Shown here: one piece after another, positions 1 through 11,129 of the stretch | Layout: every line of letters begins with the position of its first letter | Position numbering within the stretch: the stretch's first letter is position 1 | The notes under the pieces: generated by a model | Told to the model about the DNA's origin: nothing | The model's database searches: none | The model's input: the letters and a program-made list of their open reading frames with translations, nothing else | From: Tetracentron sinense | Taxonomy: Eukaryota > Streptophyta > Magnoliopsida > Trochodendrales > Trochodendraceae | Direction of reading: 5' to 3' | Assembly: GCA_015143295.1 (NCBI GenBank) | Contig: CM026567.1 | Location: 9,380,416 to 9,444,415, forward strand | Length of the DNA: 64,000 nt | Program-made: the position numbers and the translations under genes

Positions 1-235
1 CATCTTGATATTCATGGAGAAATTCGATCATGGTGGTCCTCTGCTCAAGACCCAGCGAAGTGCCGATTTTCACGTACTTAGGGTCGTCATCAGATCCAAG
101 ATTTATAGTCTCAGAATCCTCAACACTAGGTTCTGTTTCCCTCTCGCTTTGCTCTAAAAAGTCAAGGATCTCTTTGGGAGGTTCCTCTTCCTGCTCTTCA
201 TCAGATTCTACTTCCAAGAGTTCAAGCTCGATTGA
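1..235 (-). pseudogene. Ogre/Tat pol, linker leading into reverse transcriptase (partial)
   Basis: The minus-strand translation contains an acidic stretch followed by residues VKIGTSLGLEQRTTMIEFL. This is the conserved segment just before the reverse transcriptase in Tat/Ogre polyproteins, usually followed by a 'DVFAWSY'-like motif. No start codon is expected because this is an internal part of a polyprotein. It runs off the left edge of the window, so the polymerase itself is not visible. Confidence 0.7.
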
Positions 236-776
236 TTGATTAGTTGTGGTTTGAGCAGTTCCCTGTTCAAACCAATGGTTTTAATTTAGTATTTGTTTGA
301 AGTTTTTAGGCACACTCAAAGAAATGAGAAAGAAAACTTTGGGAGGCTTCCGATCACTAGTGCTCGTGGGGAGTCTTAGATCATACCATCATAAGCCAGG
401 CAAAAGGAATATTGAGATTTTTTTTTCAGAGAAGTAACACTTATATATATATATTCAAAAGATTTTTTTACAAGACTCGACTGAAAGTAACAGACTCTTT
501 AGCCACTGTGGCTGACAAAAAAAAATGGCATGGCTTGACAAGGCTTCAACCGACCTTCTTGACAATCTCTGCTCTTCCTTTGGCCGCTTCCAAAGTGATG
601 GGCTCGGTCCACCACAATCTTGGGGATGAAAGACTTGTTATCTCCTTCTTATCTTCTGAGATAGTGAACACTTCGGCTTCAGCATACTCGGACAGAGCTT
701 CCTCTTAATCTTCTGGGGCCGCTTCCTCTATCGCCATTTCTTTAAATAGGCGCTCTATTCCCATTAGCTCCTCATC
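236..776 (-). other. Protease-RT spacer, candidate Ogre intron
   Basis: About 540 bp between the protease/G-patch frame and the pol frame has no coding potential in the element's direction. Ogre elements are known to carry an intron at this place that is removed to join gag-pro to RT. On the minus strand a plausible acceptor, a TTTGAACAG-like sequence, lies near position 264, just before the frame resumes. Assignment as an intron rests on position and family knowledge only. Confidence 0.45.
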
Positions 777-1595
777 CTAGATGCTCCTAGAACTCTCATT
801 TAACACACGAAAGGTTGGGTTCGAAGGTTCCATGGTTTTGGGCATGGGTGAGATGGCGAGTTCTGGTATCAGGTTTGGTATGGGACCGCTAGCTTGGGAA
901 GTGGTAAGATGGTTCAGGTATTTCTGGATTTCTGCCCCTCCTCTCTTCGGTGTGAGTTGCTCCATATAGTCCTTCAATGTCAGCTTGTAGCCTATCCCAA
1001 ACCGCGGGGTGTAACGAGACGGAGTGATGATCTTCTTCATACCTTGATGCCGGAGTCCTAGACCCTGACCGGGTCGATATCCCATTCTTGCCATCATCTT
1101 GTATTTTGGAGGAATCTGTCTAGCATTCTTTTCTCTGACTTCAATCTGTGTAATACAACTTACTTCCTCAAACTGCTGAGTTACAAACATGGGCCTTAGC
1201 CTTTCCTCTTGAACCTCCAAAATGGAGTAAAACAAACTTTCTGAGGGGATGACGATCAGCTGGTCCCCTTGGATAAACTTTATTCTCTGATGTAGAGTGG
1301 ATGGTACTGCCTTGGCCATATGGATCCATGGTCTTCCGAGGAGTAAAGTGAAGGATGCCGGGACATCTACTACTTGGAAATCAATGAAAAAATCTACCGG
1401 GCCGATAGTAACATTCAAATTGACGTCACCGAGGTTCTGCCGTGTCGAATTATCAAATGCCCGAATCGTCATAGGCCTTTTACTCACATGGCTCAAATCC
1501 ATACCAATGCTCCGCAACGTGTTCAAAGTACAAACATTCAATCCTGAGCCATTGTCAATCAAGACTGAAGAAAGATGTTTCTCCCTGCAAACCAC
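777..1595 (-). pseudogene. Ogre/Tat aspartic protease plus G-patch domain
   Basis: A 272-residue frame on the minus strand. Near residue 13 it has a retroviral-type aspartic protease motif (LIDNGSGLNV), followed by the LGRPWIHM segment typical of Tat-lineage proteases. Near residues 172-184 it has GYRPGQGLG, a G-patch motif of a kind found in RNA-binding proteins and fused after the protease in Ogre/Tat elements. It directly abuts the gag frame upstream, consistent with one polyprotein. The protease would process Gag-Pol in the virus-like particle. It belongs to a broken element and is not a host gene. Confidence 0.8.
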
Positions 1596-3898
1596 TACAA
1601 TATATAGTGCCCTGGTATGAGATGTGTCCTCCTCAGGAATTTCTCCCTCAGTAAATGATATGACTTTGGTTCTAGCACTTGCCCCACTAGTTGTCCCAAC
1701 TTTTCTGGAGTGATATCCGGAGTGACGTGGGCATTGTTGAAAACTTTGACCAATTGTTTCCGATGGTGGTCAGAAGTTAATAACAACCCCATTATAGAGA
1801 TTTGAGCTGGGATTTTACTGAGCTGTTGAGCAACATGATATTCTTCGGCCTTCTGAATGGCTTTTAACAAGGCTTCTGAATCCTCTCTCTCTTTCTCCAG
1901 GTCAACTACCTTTTCTTTCCCTTTGCTCCCTTCTGGCATATTTACAGAAAGATTTTGTGGATACAATCTGCCAGACCTGGTGAGGCTTGCAATGTCGATG
2001 CTCCCCGGCTCAGTTGGGTAGGAAGTGGATGGGTAGATATATGGTACTTGATCTAGGTTATAGACCGGTGGGGGGATGAAAGGGATAATTAAGGGACTAG
2101 CTGATGAGGTCGACTGGGCCAGTGGCCAATTGGCCGGGCATGGTATCAGGTAAGTGACTTCTTCTTGGACTGGAAGATCAGAAGGGATTTGAATTGGAGA
2201 TTCTGTGATAGGTGAGGTAAAAGGGTTAATCATACCTACACAGGGTTCTGCTTCCTCTAAGAAATTAACTTGCTGATTGTGAGGTGGTAAAGGGGCTTGA
2301 ATAATGCTTGTGTTTCCTGGGGATAACTCGATCTTTTTCTGGTCGAGGAGATCTTGAATTGCATGCTTCAAAGTAAAGCATCTATCAGTAAGGTGTCCAG
2401 GACCTTGATGGAAAGCGCAATGCTGGTCCATATGAAAGTTGGTTGCCGGGTTAGTGGGTACTGGCATTGGGGGTCTGGGTGAAAGTACTCCCTTTTGTAT
2501 AAGGAATGGTAACAGCTGGCTGAGAGGATAAGGTAGAGGGGTGAAAGTTCTGGGCGGTGTTCGCACTTGCTGAGGTGCAAAAGTACGGGGTAGGTTACTA
2601 GGCTGAGCCGGGGCTACTGGCTGTGGTTGCGTTGCATTTATGGGCAACCGTACTGGCACCGCTGGTGCTACTGGTGCTACTGGTGCTACCATTTGTACCT
2701 CTCCTTCTTTCTTCTTCTGATCTTTCCTGAAAATATTCCGGTTACTGGTGCTTGGCTGCTGAGTGGCCGACTGACTGAAATTGGTAGTAATGGTACCATT
2801 TCGAATAGCAGTCTCAATTCTAACTCTACTCTTGGCAATACTAGGAAAGTCCGTAGCTGGTAGAGCTATCATGAGAGTTGAATAAGGTGGCCTGAGTGTT
2901 GCCAAGAATGTAGCTATGAGTTCTTCATCCGGTAGAGATATCTTCATCCTGGATGCCATCTCTCTCCACCTGGCTGCATATTCCATGAATGACTCATCAC
3001 TCTTCTGAGTCATTTGTTCTAAATCTCCCTTCTGAGGTAGCATCTCCATGTTAAATGAAAACTGCTTAAGGAATGCGCTGATTAGATCCTTCCAAGTTTT
3101 GAATTGTCCCATATCAAGGGAAGTGAACCATACAAGGGCTGCCCCCTTCAGACTCTTTTGAAAGCACCGAATTAGCAGAGGGCCATTGTCCCCATGTTCC
3201 AACATGTCTGTATAGTAAAGCCGAAGGTGGGTATGAGGGCATCCCTTCCCATCATATTTCTCAAAATCGGGCATCTTAAAATTTTTGGGGACTACAACCT
3301 TAGAATAGAAATCCAAGTCCGCAAACTCTTTACCTGGAGTATCTTGTACTGCCTTCAATTTTTTGATTTCTTCTTGCATCTCTTGAAACTGATCTTTGAA
3401 AAGAGAAGAGGGATCCGATGCATTAGGAACCTGTGGTCCTACAGAGTATATGGGTCGATTTATCTCTCCCTCACCTTGGTCATGTTGATCAACATCCAAG
3501 TCTAGTTTAGGGTTGAAAGAGGATTATGGTTGAACTTTGAGGTGAATCTTGTTTGATTGGTTTAGTGGAGGGGGAGATGGATCGGATTGATTTGGCGGAA
3601 CAGACGAGCTAGGTTGGTCATTTGTTCGTGTAGCATTGAGAGTTCTAAGAGCTTCCAAGATATCATGTATCGAGCCTTTGATTTCCATGATGTCCTGGGT
3701 GTTGCGGGTTGTTTCCTCTTCTAGATCCTGAGGGTCTAGGAATTCGCCTTGATTCATCTTGACTTCTGATGAACTTCCTGGGGTAGCAGCTTGTGCAAGA
3801 GCTTCTCGTGCGAGAGCTGCGGTTACAGATCGAGTCATATGTTGACGCATGATAGATACGACAAATGACTGATAATGAAGACGCATTATGAGAGACAA
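1595..3898 (-). pseudogene. Ogre/Tat gag (capsid) region
   Basis: Minus-strand frames encode a Ty3/gypsy Gag. A proline- and serine-rich N-terminal part is followed by a retrotransposon gag domain with FEKYDGKGCPHTHLRLYY, LKGAALVWF and a conserved core of the form F..QF. A proline/glutamine-rich linker follows, then the block CAFHQGPGHLTDRCFTLKHA, a cysteine-histidine motif typical of Tat-lineage Gag that precedes the IQDL helix. Gag would form the virus-like particle. It lies between ORF1 and protease in the same orientation. The region is degraded in at least one place. Confidence 0.85.
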
Positions 3899-4052
3899 GA
3901 AGAGTTTTATTCATACAGTAGTTTATATACAAGATGTAACTGCACTTTATCAAAAAGTGTCTTACATACTCAAAAAAGAACTAGTTTATGTACATAACAA
4001 AAGTGCTTTTAAAACAGATGCGAGTGCATGACCATGACCCTAAGCAGGTCCT

Positions 4053-5725
4053 TCAAAGAGGAATGTCAAACTCCAGTGGTAGGGGCTCGCCCTCGAGCTG
4101 CATGATTTGCTGATTCAGGGCCTCGATGTGAACCTCCAGCATATCAATCGTCTCTGCTGCATTCTGAGTTCCCTGAACATACTGGCGTATCTTGGTACTG
4201 AGCTCATCACTGGCTATGTCTAGCTGCTCTTGTGCAAATTGGAGACGAGTCCTGAGACCTTTCTTGCTCCTGGCTTGGTGCTTGACCACTTTTTGCAGGG
4301 AAGCTGCAAAATGCTCAGCCTGAATCTTCTCTTGCATCAAACGGCCTACCTCATGTCGGACTTTGTGCACATACTTCTTCACCTTCCGCTCTTTTGCTGC
4401 CAGTCGGGCTTTTGCTACTGTGATCTCCTTTTCCTCGGCTTTGATACTCATGCGGGCATGTTGAAATGTGTCCACCCAAGGTCGAGTGGTTGCTGCAATT
4501 GGTATGGTGCCATGCCTCGGGGGTCTCGCTGGTGTTGGTAGCTCAACGGGTATTGGCATGCTGCTTGCCTGGTCTTCTAAAATCAACCACTGATCATAGC
4601 CATCCACCGTCTGAGGAGTCATACAGTATTCAAGATTTTCATCCTCCCGCCAGCGGGAGAGCCTCCAGCTTGATGCAAATTCCCGCCTCATACGCTCTGA
4701 GGTGCCCTTGAAGTCGATGAAGTCTTCGTGCATGGGTTCCCAGGTAGGGATGAACTGGGCATACCCCAACTGTCGGAGAATGCGGAGAGGTGCATAAGGT
4801 GCTGATCCTAAAAGCCCGGCTAGAATGATTCAAGTACGTCGAACTGTGCTAAGGCGCGGCTGAATCTGTCTAGGCATCCAGGTGGGCCGCCATATGATGT
4901 CATCCTCTTTCAAAGTTTGGAGGTGAGCAAGGTAAAGTTCTGCATCTGTAGAAGCCGGCTTATGACGTTGTACCAAGAATTGTAGAACCACGCTGTTGAA
5001 ACTGGATTGGCCTTGTGGGGGCGATGCAATACTCGGGATGTGCTCAACTAACCAGATGTGTAGAAGAGCGATACAACTGTTGAAGGCCCCCTTCTGATGA
5101 CTGGAACAGAACGAAATGTCTCGAAGAAGCTCGGCCAGTAACATTGGGACAAGGGTAGCTATTTCCTGGACTTGCCTGATGACGTTGCATAATACGGCCT
5201 CTACATGTTTTGGCCCTTTGGGGAATAGGACTTGACCCACTACCGCCAAAGTAAATGCATTTAATTTCCCCGCATTAACTTTGGGGGCGGTGTAATCCCA
5301 GTCCCGGTCATACAAGGAAAATAGGTAGGTCAAAGGGCATTTACTATATGACTCCTCTGACCCTCTGAGGACTTGGTCTTCTCTTACCTCGAGGAACCTG
5401 GCCAGCGTCCGCTTATAATTCCCTTGGTGTTGTGGAAACACAATATCTTCTCCTAGTTAAGACCCGAAATGTGACTGATCTCTTCCAAGGTTGGACACAA
5501 CTCCTGTTTACCGAAATGGAAGGTCATCGTCCTTTCGTCCCAACAATGGATAGCAGCTTGAAGAAGGCGCCAGTCTGGATTTATTCTGCTTAGCTCTAGA
5601 GTGTACCCCAGATGGTACTCCTGTTGCCAAACCATTCTTTGCTCCGATGTGAGGGTGGAGATGATTGATAATACTGAAGATTCACATCCCCTGGGCGTTC
5701 CCGCCGATGAACAAGCTATGAGCAC
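4053..5725 (-). pseudogene. Ogre-type ORF1 upstream of gag (plant mobile domain-like)
   Basis: Minus-strand frames upstream of gag. The N-terminal part contains LCPTLEEISHISGL after a FHFGKQE segment; this resembles the plant-mobile-domain/DUF7745-like ORF1 of Ogre elements, where 'DW.LL.A...W' and 'F.FG..ELCPTLEE' are conserved. The middle part (about 4830-5441) is the rest of this globular domain. The C-terminal part (about 4053-4769) is charged and predicted by eye to be coiled coil (KAEEKEITVAKARLAAKERK). Its function in Ogre elements is unknown. It is broken in several places. Confidence 0.7.
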
Positions 5726-6506
5726 TTAAAGTACCTTCTGCCAATCTAATGCTGCGGACAAAATTTAGGACATATCGAACCAAGAAAAAACCTAGAGATG
5801 ACAGTATATATAATGTATATAAAACATGGAGAACATTCAGAATGTACGTAATTCCAATAAGATCAGCAGGCTCACACACTCCAAATTGTTTCGGTTAAGG
5901 ACACGAGTGCCCTCTATCTATAAATTATGTAGGAGCGCCTACCAGTACCACATAGGATAAGGTTGTCCCTCCTGACGGTACTACTAGTTGTATGCCCTCC
6001 ACAGAACCTATGGTCTACAGGCTTATTATGCTGGTGTAATGCAGGCTTTGACTATAAGGTGAGGCGACACTTTACCGTATATGCGACGCCCCGTATAGTA
6101 ACATGACCTGAAAAGGATGATTGGTGCAAGTGGGAAAGACGAGCTACTTAACCAGAATCACCCCTCTCGTCTATACGTACTTTCCACAGATCTTTGGGCT
6201 CCAGCATCGGGGATAACCATCCCTCGATTGTAAGCTTACCGGATCCGCTAGATTAGGAGAATGGTTTTTTATTCTATTATCAATGAATAGAATGCATCCA
6301 TCAAAATCAAGCAATGAAATCAAGTGGAACCTTAGGCATGTTTGCTATTTTTTGCAAACCAAATGTCCGAGTTTTAATAATAGAATGCCTAGCATATAGA
6401 TAAACTGAAATTTTCTGATGTGGTTTCCGGTAATTTTGATTGAGACTTAGGTTTTGGTTTGAATACTGGTCGGCGAAACCAGAGTCGCCAGCAAAGTCGC
6501 CAGCTT
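5726..6506 (-). other. Ogre 5' untranslated leader and primer-binding site
   Basis: No coding potential. On the minus strand, just downstream of the LTR end (terminal CA complementing plus-strand TG at 6507), lies GGCGACTTTGCTGGCGACTC. This resembles the usual Ogre/Tat primer-binding region (TGGCGACTCCGCTGGGGA-like). The rest is leader sequence before ORF1. Confidence 0.6.
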
Positions 6507-7697
6507 TGAGTACCTGGATTTTAAACCTCCCTTTCTCCCGAATCAGATAATCCCAATTACGAATAGTGATTCATTGTTATTGAAAGAGAGTCGCCACTAT
6601 CTAGTTCTAAAGGAATAGGTCCCTAAAATTGTTGGATAAGGCTTAGTCTGAAAATCAGAGGTCAGTGTACGGGATTCGTTGATTTAGGGGAGGTGTTAGG
6701 CCCCCTAAACACTCCCATTCGAAGATGGTTACCTACTCCCCAAGTCCTGAATCAAATAGGAACCATAAAGAAACTTGCAATTTTATCTATATGCTGAGCA
6801 ATGGTTAATATTAACTGAAATACATGAATTGATCAAATTGGAGAGAGTAGAAACGGAATAGGGATTCTATCTAGGGAGCGCTGAAACCCATCAGGGTTGC
6901 CTACGTATCCCCTTTAGTGGAACAGCCACACATAGTTTCCGGAAAGGGGTGAATGTTTATTTGATTGACTGGTTTGTTGGTGCTTGACAGGTTTGATGGT
7001 TGTTTGCTCCTAGTTGATGAGGAGGTGGCTTAAAGCTCGTGCTGAGGGCGATGTGGCCTTAAGCTCGTGCTGAGGACGAGAGGTAGATCTGAAACAGTTT
7101 TGAAACTGCGGCTCTGACGAGGGTTTGAATAGATGAGTTTACTAGAGTTTAACCTAGGGTTAACTAGCTTATCCGGGTTTAACGAGGAATTACTGGAGTT
7201 AACTAGGGTTAACTGGGTTAAACTGGGATTAACTGGTTTAACTGGTGTTTAAACTTGTTTTAAACCTGGGATTAACTAGGATTTAACTGGGTGTAACTTG
7301 GGTTACTAGTTACTGGTTTTAACTGGGATTAACTAGGATTTAACTAGGTTTAACTGGTTTAACTGGATTAACTAGGATTTACACTGGTGTTACCTGGGGT
7401 TAACTAGGGTTAACTATGTTTAACTGGATTAACTAGGAGTTACTGGCTGTTTAACGGGGTTAACTAGGTTAACTAGAGCTTTAATCGGACGAGGTTTGGC
7501 TAGGCAAGTTTTGAACTGGGATTTTGGGCAGAGGTTCGACGAGGCAGTGCTATTTTTAACCGGGATTTGGGCAGAGTTTTTGACTATGCGAGGCTATATT
7601 TGAAACCGGGATTTGGGCATGGTTTGACTAGGCGAGGCTATATTTGGAAACGGATTTAGGCAGAGTCGACTAGGCGAGTCCTTATTTGAACTGGAAT
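6507..7697 (-). repeat. Inner half of Ogre 5' LTR
   Basis: The LTR 3' end is set by TG/CA at 6507 next to the primer site. The GTGGCGACTCTC block near 6585 and the 'AGTGTTTAGGGGGCCTAACACC' type block near 6690-6710 are shared with the solo LTR at 36259-38292, confirming LTR identity. At about 7480-7697 it enters a tandem array of 43-44 bp units, GAGGCTATATTTGAAC..., which stops at the gap. The other side of the array is at 13418. Confidence 0.75.
7130..7475. repeat. Degenerate short tandem repeat, TTAACTGGG-like
   Basis: About 340 bp are built almost wholly from variants of GGTTTAACTGG, GGATTAACTAGG and GGGTTAACTAGG with unit lengths of 9-13 bp. It lies inside the Ogre LTR, next to the 44-bp array. 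It looks like a minisatellite generated by slippage and is only superficially telomere-like (TTTAGGG is not strictly repeated). Confidence 0.75.
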
Positions 7698-7797
7698 NNN
7701 NNNNNNNNNNNNNNNNNNNNNNNNNNNNNNNNNNNNNNNNNNNNNNNNNNNNNNNNNNNNNNNNNNNNNNNNNNNNNNNNNNNNNNNNNNNNNNNNN
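7698..7797. other. Assembly gap (100 Ns)
   Basis: Exactly 100 undetermined bases, a common placeholder for a gap of unknown size. The left side is Ogre LTR tandem array and the right side is copia gag, so the true content and distance are unknown. Confidence 0.99.
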
Positions 7798-9700
7798 CAA
7801 AATGTGGGTATGAATCTTGGTAGAGGAGGAAGATTTCTTCTAACTGGAATTTGATTCCTTAAAGCATTCACTCTAGGAGCTGTATTTCTCGGCTTTACAA
7901 TATTTGTATAAGCCTTAGTACTTGATGTAGAAGGTAAATTTTCTTTGGATTCAGAATGTATTGGCTCAAACACTGCACTAGCCATTGTTCCAACAGCTAA
8001 AGGACCAGTTGGTGTGTCAACATGTCCTATCCCAGATCTACTAGAATTTGATCCATACTTTCTGACTAATTCATCTAGGCAGCTGGTGTTACCAAACATT
8101 CTCACTTCTTTTTCAAGAGTATAGACCTTCTGAATCAAGTCAGTCTTGTCTTTAAGGGTAATTTGGTGTTCTTTTTCAAGAAATTTCACCTTATCAACAA
8201 GAGAGACTTTAAAAGTTTCCAGCTCCATTTGCAGAGTTTTTAACTCTTCAATTTCTTTCATGGAAGTGTCTCTTTCATTTTCTAATTTTCTGACCACATT
8301 AGTCAATGAGACATTCTCTTCCAAAAGACATTGAACTTTTATAACAAATGCTTCTTTTTCATTTTCCAACTGACTAACTAGTGCACTCTTCTCTTCTGCT
8401 ACTAGTTTACAGATATCTCTTTCATTTTGAATGAATTTGAGTTTTTTGCTCAAAGAGATTTTTGTTTTAGTCAGTTTTAAACTTTCAGCATACAACTTAT
8501 CATAAGTTGTTTTCAAATCTTCATCACTTTCAGAGTCAGTTTGACTCTTCTGTAAGTCATCACTTGACTCAGTATGAATACTTTCATCACTTCTATCCTT
8601 TTCATCAACCGCAGAGGTAGTCTCAAGAATCCCAGATAGGGAAACAGTGAAAGCCGTATGATTTCTAGTATCTTCATTTGAAGAGGAACTGTCCGATTCT
8701 TCATTCTCGGAATCACTGTCATCCCAACAGGCATTCATCACCTTGCCCTTACTCTTCTTCTTGTTAGGACAGTTAGGTGAAATATGACCGAAGCCATGGC
8801 ATTCATAACATTGAACACCTTGGGATTTCTTGTCGCCACTTTGGAATTTTTCTTGTTTTCCCAGGGCTTAGACTTTGACTTATCAAAAGATTTTCCTCTC
8901 TGTTTGGGATTAAACCTCTTTTTCGTTCTAAAAAATTTTCGAAATTTTTTAACGAAAAGAGCCATTTCTTCCTCATTCATTTCTCCATCACTGTCATCCT
9001 CATCCAAAGTTTCCTTGATGGTTTTCAAGGCTAAAGATTTATTCTTCTTGGATGGACGTAGATTGAGTTCATAGGTTTGGAGTGATCCAACCAATTCCTC
9101 AATCTTCAGAGAGTCACATTTTTACTCTCTTCGATTGCAGTGACTTTGGTTGAAATCTCTCTGGGAGAGAATCTAAGGACTTTTCTAACTATTTTGGACT
9201 CAGATATTTTCTCACCTAAATTGAAACTAGCGTTGACAATGTCACTAAGTTTTGCATAGAATTCATCAAAAGTGTCATTGTCGTCCATGTTTAAATGTTC
9301 AAATTTGGTGGTTACAGTTGGAGGTTTGAGATTTTAACGTGGTAGTACCCTCATGGGTAATTTCAAGAATGTCCCAAGCCTCCTTTGCTGTTTCACATGA
9401 AGAATTCGTCTGAATTCCTCAGCAGTGACTGCAGTAAAGATAGCATTGAGACCTTTAGTGTTCCATCCACTTGAATCAAGCTCTTCTCTGGTCCATTCAT
9501 CAGAATATTTGACGACAGTCAAATCACCTACAGTTTTACGGGCGTAGTCCACCCATTCTGTATAGACATCCAAATTCTCTCGTCAATTGATTTGAGAAAG
9601 GCTCTCATTCTGGCTTTCCAGTATGCATAATTATTTCCATCAAAAAGTGGGGGACGAGAGACGGATCCTCCTTCTCTTAGAGTACTCATGATCACGGATA
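7798..9700 (-). pseudogene. copia gag region
   Basis: Minus-strand frames match plant copia Gag (UBN2-type). An N-terminal segment includes a KTVGDLTVVKYSDEW-like stretch. A central block has LQTYELNLRPSKKNKSLALK, the conserved end of UBN2 Gag, followed by a lysine-rich stretch (KKFRKFFRTKKRFN). A cysteine-histidine zinc knuckle region (CHGFGHISPNC on the minus strand near 8765-8815) comes next. Downstream is a long acidic serine-rich and coiled-coil part (DDSDSENEESDSSSSNEDT, then a heptad-like EKEAFVIK...LEEN region). Gag would form the particle. The region is interrupted and the end is lost in the gap. Confidence 0.75.
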
Positions 9701-9743
9701 ATACAGGATCACACTTAAGGGATTAGCCTTATCAGTGAACTAG

Positions 9744-9755
9744 CTCTGATACCAT
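9744..9755 (-). other. copia primer-binding site (tRNA-iMet type)
   Basis: The minus strand reads TGGTATCAGAGC immediately inside the LTR end. This matches the 3' end of initiator methionine tRNA used by many plant LTR elements. Confidence 0.85.
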
Positions 9756-10430
9756 TGAAATTTATCCAGATCATGATCTCTAAGACCTAGAGGGGGGGTG
9801 AATAGGTCTATCTAATAATTTCTAACCAATTTTAATTTTTCAATTAATATGTTTAAAAATCAATGATTAACTCAATCAGACAATCCACACAAATCAAACA
9901 CAGAAGATTTTATACGTGGAAAACCCTAACGGGAAAAAAACCACGGGACCTTGTCCAGCAATAAACTTCACTATGAAAAGATATCAAGTACAAGATAAGA
10001 CCTTACCAAAACAGAAACTATGTTCCTAGGTATAGACTCTTACTCTTGATTCCACAAACCAGCAGGTTCGATCTCCGCCTTAGCAGCTTCGGTTCCACAC
10101 CGACCAAATCTTTCAAGCAACTTCAAATCCACGATCACACACGATCGTCTCCTTCCACGAAGGCTCCGGATCAAACACCGGACACACACACAAGGTGTAG
10201 GGTTGTGAATCATTTAGTAAATTTCAAACCCTAGAGGGATCTCATACAGATCTGAGATCACACAATGCAAGATCAAAGATTTTAATCTATACTTGCATTC
10301 TCTAGGATCTAAGAAAGGGAGGGATCACAAAGATCTAATTAAAAACAATTAGAAAAACCTAGAAGAGTTTCTCAGACCTCTACTCTGTTCAAAAATTATC
10401 AAAGACACGAATTAGGTCTCTCAAAAGTTG

Positions 10431-10440
10431 TTTATATAGG
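10431..10440 (-). promoter_or_regulatory. TATA box of copia LTR
   Basis: The minus strand reads CCTATATAAA, 45 bp downstream of the last palindrome of the array. The position fits the U3/R boundary of the LTR. Confidence 0.6.
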
Positions 10441-10484
10441 GTTAAAAAAAGAATCCAGAAAAAAGAAAAATTCTTTTAACGGGG

Positions 10485-10671
10485 ACCGATCGATCGGTGC
10501 TCACAACCGATCGCTCGGTTCACAACCGATCGATCGGTTCTATGACCGATCGCTCGGTCTTAAAACATCTCTCTGGAAATTTTCCCCATACAAATATTTA
10601 GTCCAGTCGATAGCCACCAGATCGCTCGGTAGGCCCCGATCGAGTCGGGTCGCAATACCGAGCGATCGGTT
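10485..10671. promoter_or_regulatory. Palindrome array in copia LTR (ACCGATCGATCGGT family)
   Basis: Seven copies of a 14-bp motif alternate between the full palindrome ACCGATCGATCGGT and the half-variant ACCGATCGCTCGGT. Four copies (10485-10558) are separated from three more (about 10616-10671) by a spacer with CTCTCTGGAAATTTTCCCC and CCAGTCGATAG. The same 4-spacer-3 layout and spacer occur in gypsy LTRs at 25182, 42693 and 50194. Probably a cluster of binding sites for a dimeric factor; the factor is unknown. Confidence 0.7.
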
Positions 10672-10986
10672 GAGACAGAATTTTTGCCAAAATTAATTCA
10701 TTTTATTTTTATTTGATTCAACTAAGATCAAATAACTTTGGTAGGCTTAAATCTATCCTCCTAGGTATTTTTAGAGTTATCTAAGTCAAATCAAACCTAG
10801 GTAGGGGTCTCTAAGTCCATTACCTGTCTAGATCCGGAGTAGAACCTTTTTCTTCTCTTTCTTCTATCTTCTTTAAGCTTTAGCTCTTCTCTTCTTTTCT
10901 GACAAGTTGAACATGACTCGAGGACTCGACTCAACTGACCTATCTAATGATCACGGAATTTGCCAACACCTATTTAGGGATTTACA

Positions 10987-11129
10987 GTCTTGAATTTAGA
11001 TTATCTGAGTTTTAACTTTGAAGCAAATTTATTAAAATTTTGAATTTTGAAGATTTCCACATAAAAATTGAACTTGAAATTTTGAAGGTTCTTGTATTTG
11101 AATGGTCCATTTCTTCCTACGACATTAAA
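10987..11129. other. Short non-coding stretch before repeat copy A
   Basis: AT-rich, with no coding signal. It ends ...CGACATTAAA next to CATACCC. Copy B has an LTR end in place of this sequence, so this may be the left flank of an unoccupied target site. Confidence 0.4.

Larger units (their letters stand above)
1..7697 (-). mobile_element. Ogre/Tat-lineage Ty3/gypsy element, 5' part (fossil)
   Basis: Read on the minus strand this stretch has, in order, an LTR end, a primer-binding site, an extra ORF1 upstream of gag, gag, a protease followed by a G-patch motif, and the start of pol. ORF1 before gag and a G-patch after protease are hallmarks of the Ogre/Tat lineage. The rest of pol and the 3' LTR lie left of the window. 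The outer half of the 5' LTR appears at 13418-14666, beyond a sequencing gap and inserted material. The coding region is broken in several places (roughly five or more), so it is an old copy. Confidence 0.85.
7798..10986 (-). mobile_element. Ty1/copia element (SIRE-like), 5' part (fossil)
   Basis: Minus-strand order: LTR (10986 to 9756), an initiator-Met-type primer site, then gag to the gap. The gag type and the LTR sequence, including a GGGAAAAAAACCACGGGACC block, resemble the SIRE/Maximus lineage. The remainder (protease, integrase, RT, 3' LTR) is missing at the gap. It is broken in a few places. Confidence 0.75.
9756..10986 (-). repeat. copia LTR, 1.23 kb
   Basis: Bounded by TGAAATTTATCC on the left and GGGATTTACA on the right (plus strand), i.e. 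TG...CA with short inverted ends TGAAAT/ATTTACA. Reading minus, it has a palindrome array (10671 to 10485), a TATA box near 10440 and the primer site just beyond its end. The outer TSD partner is not visible because the other end of the element is missing. Confidence 0.75.

Noticed and set aside
7130-7475. Interstitial telomere repeat
   Set aside because: Units resemble GGTTTAACT, not the plant TTTAGGG, and are irregular.
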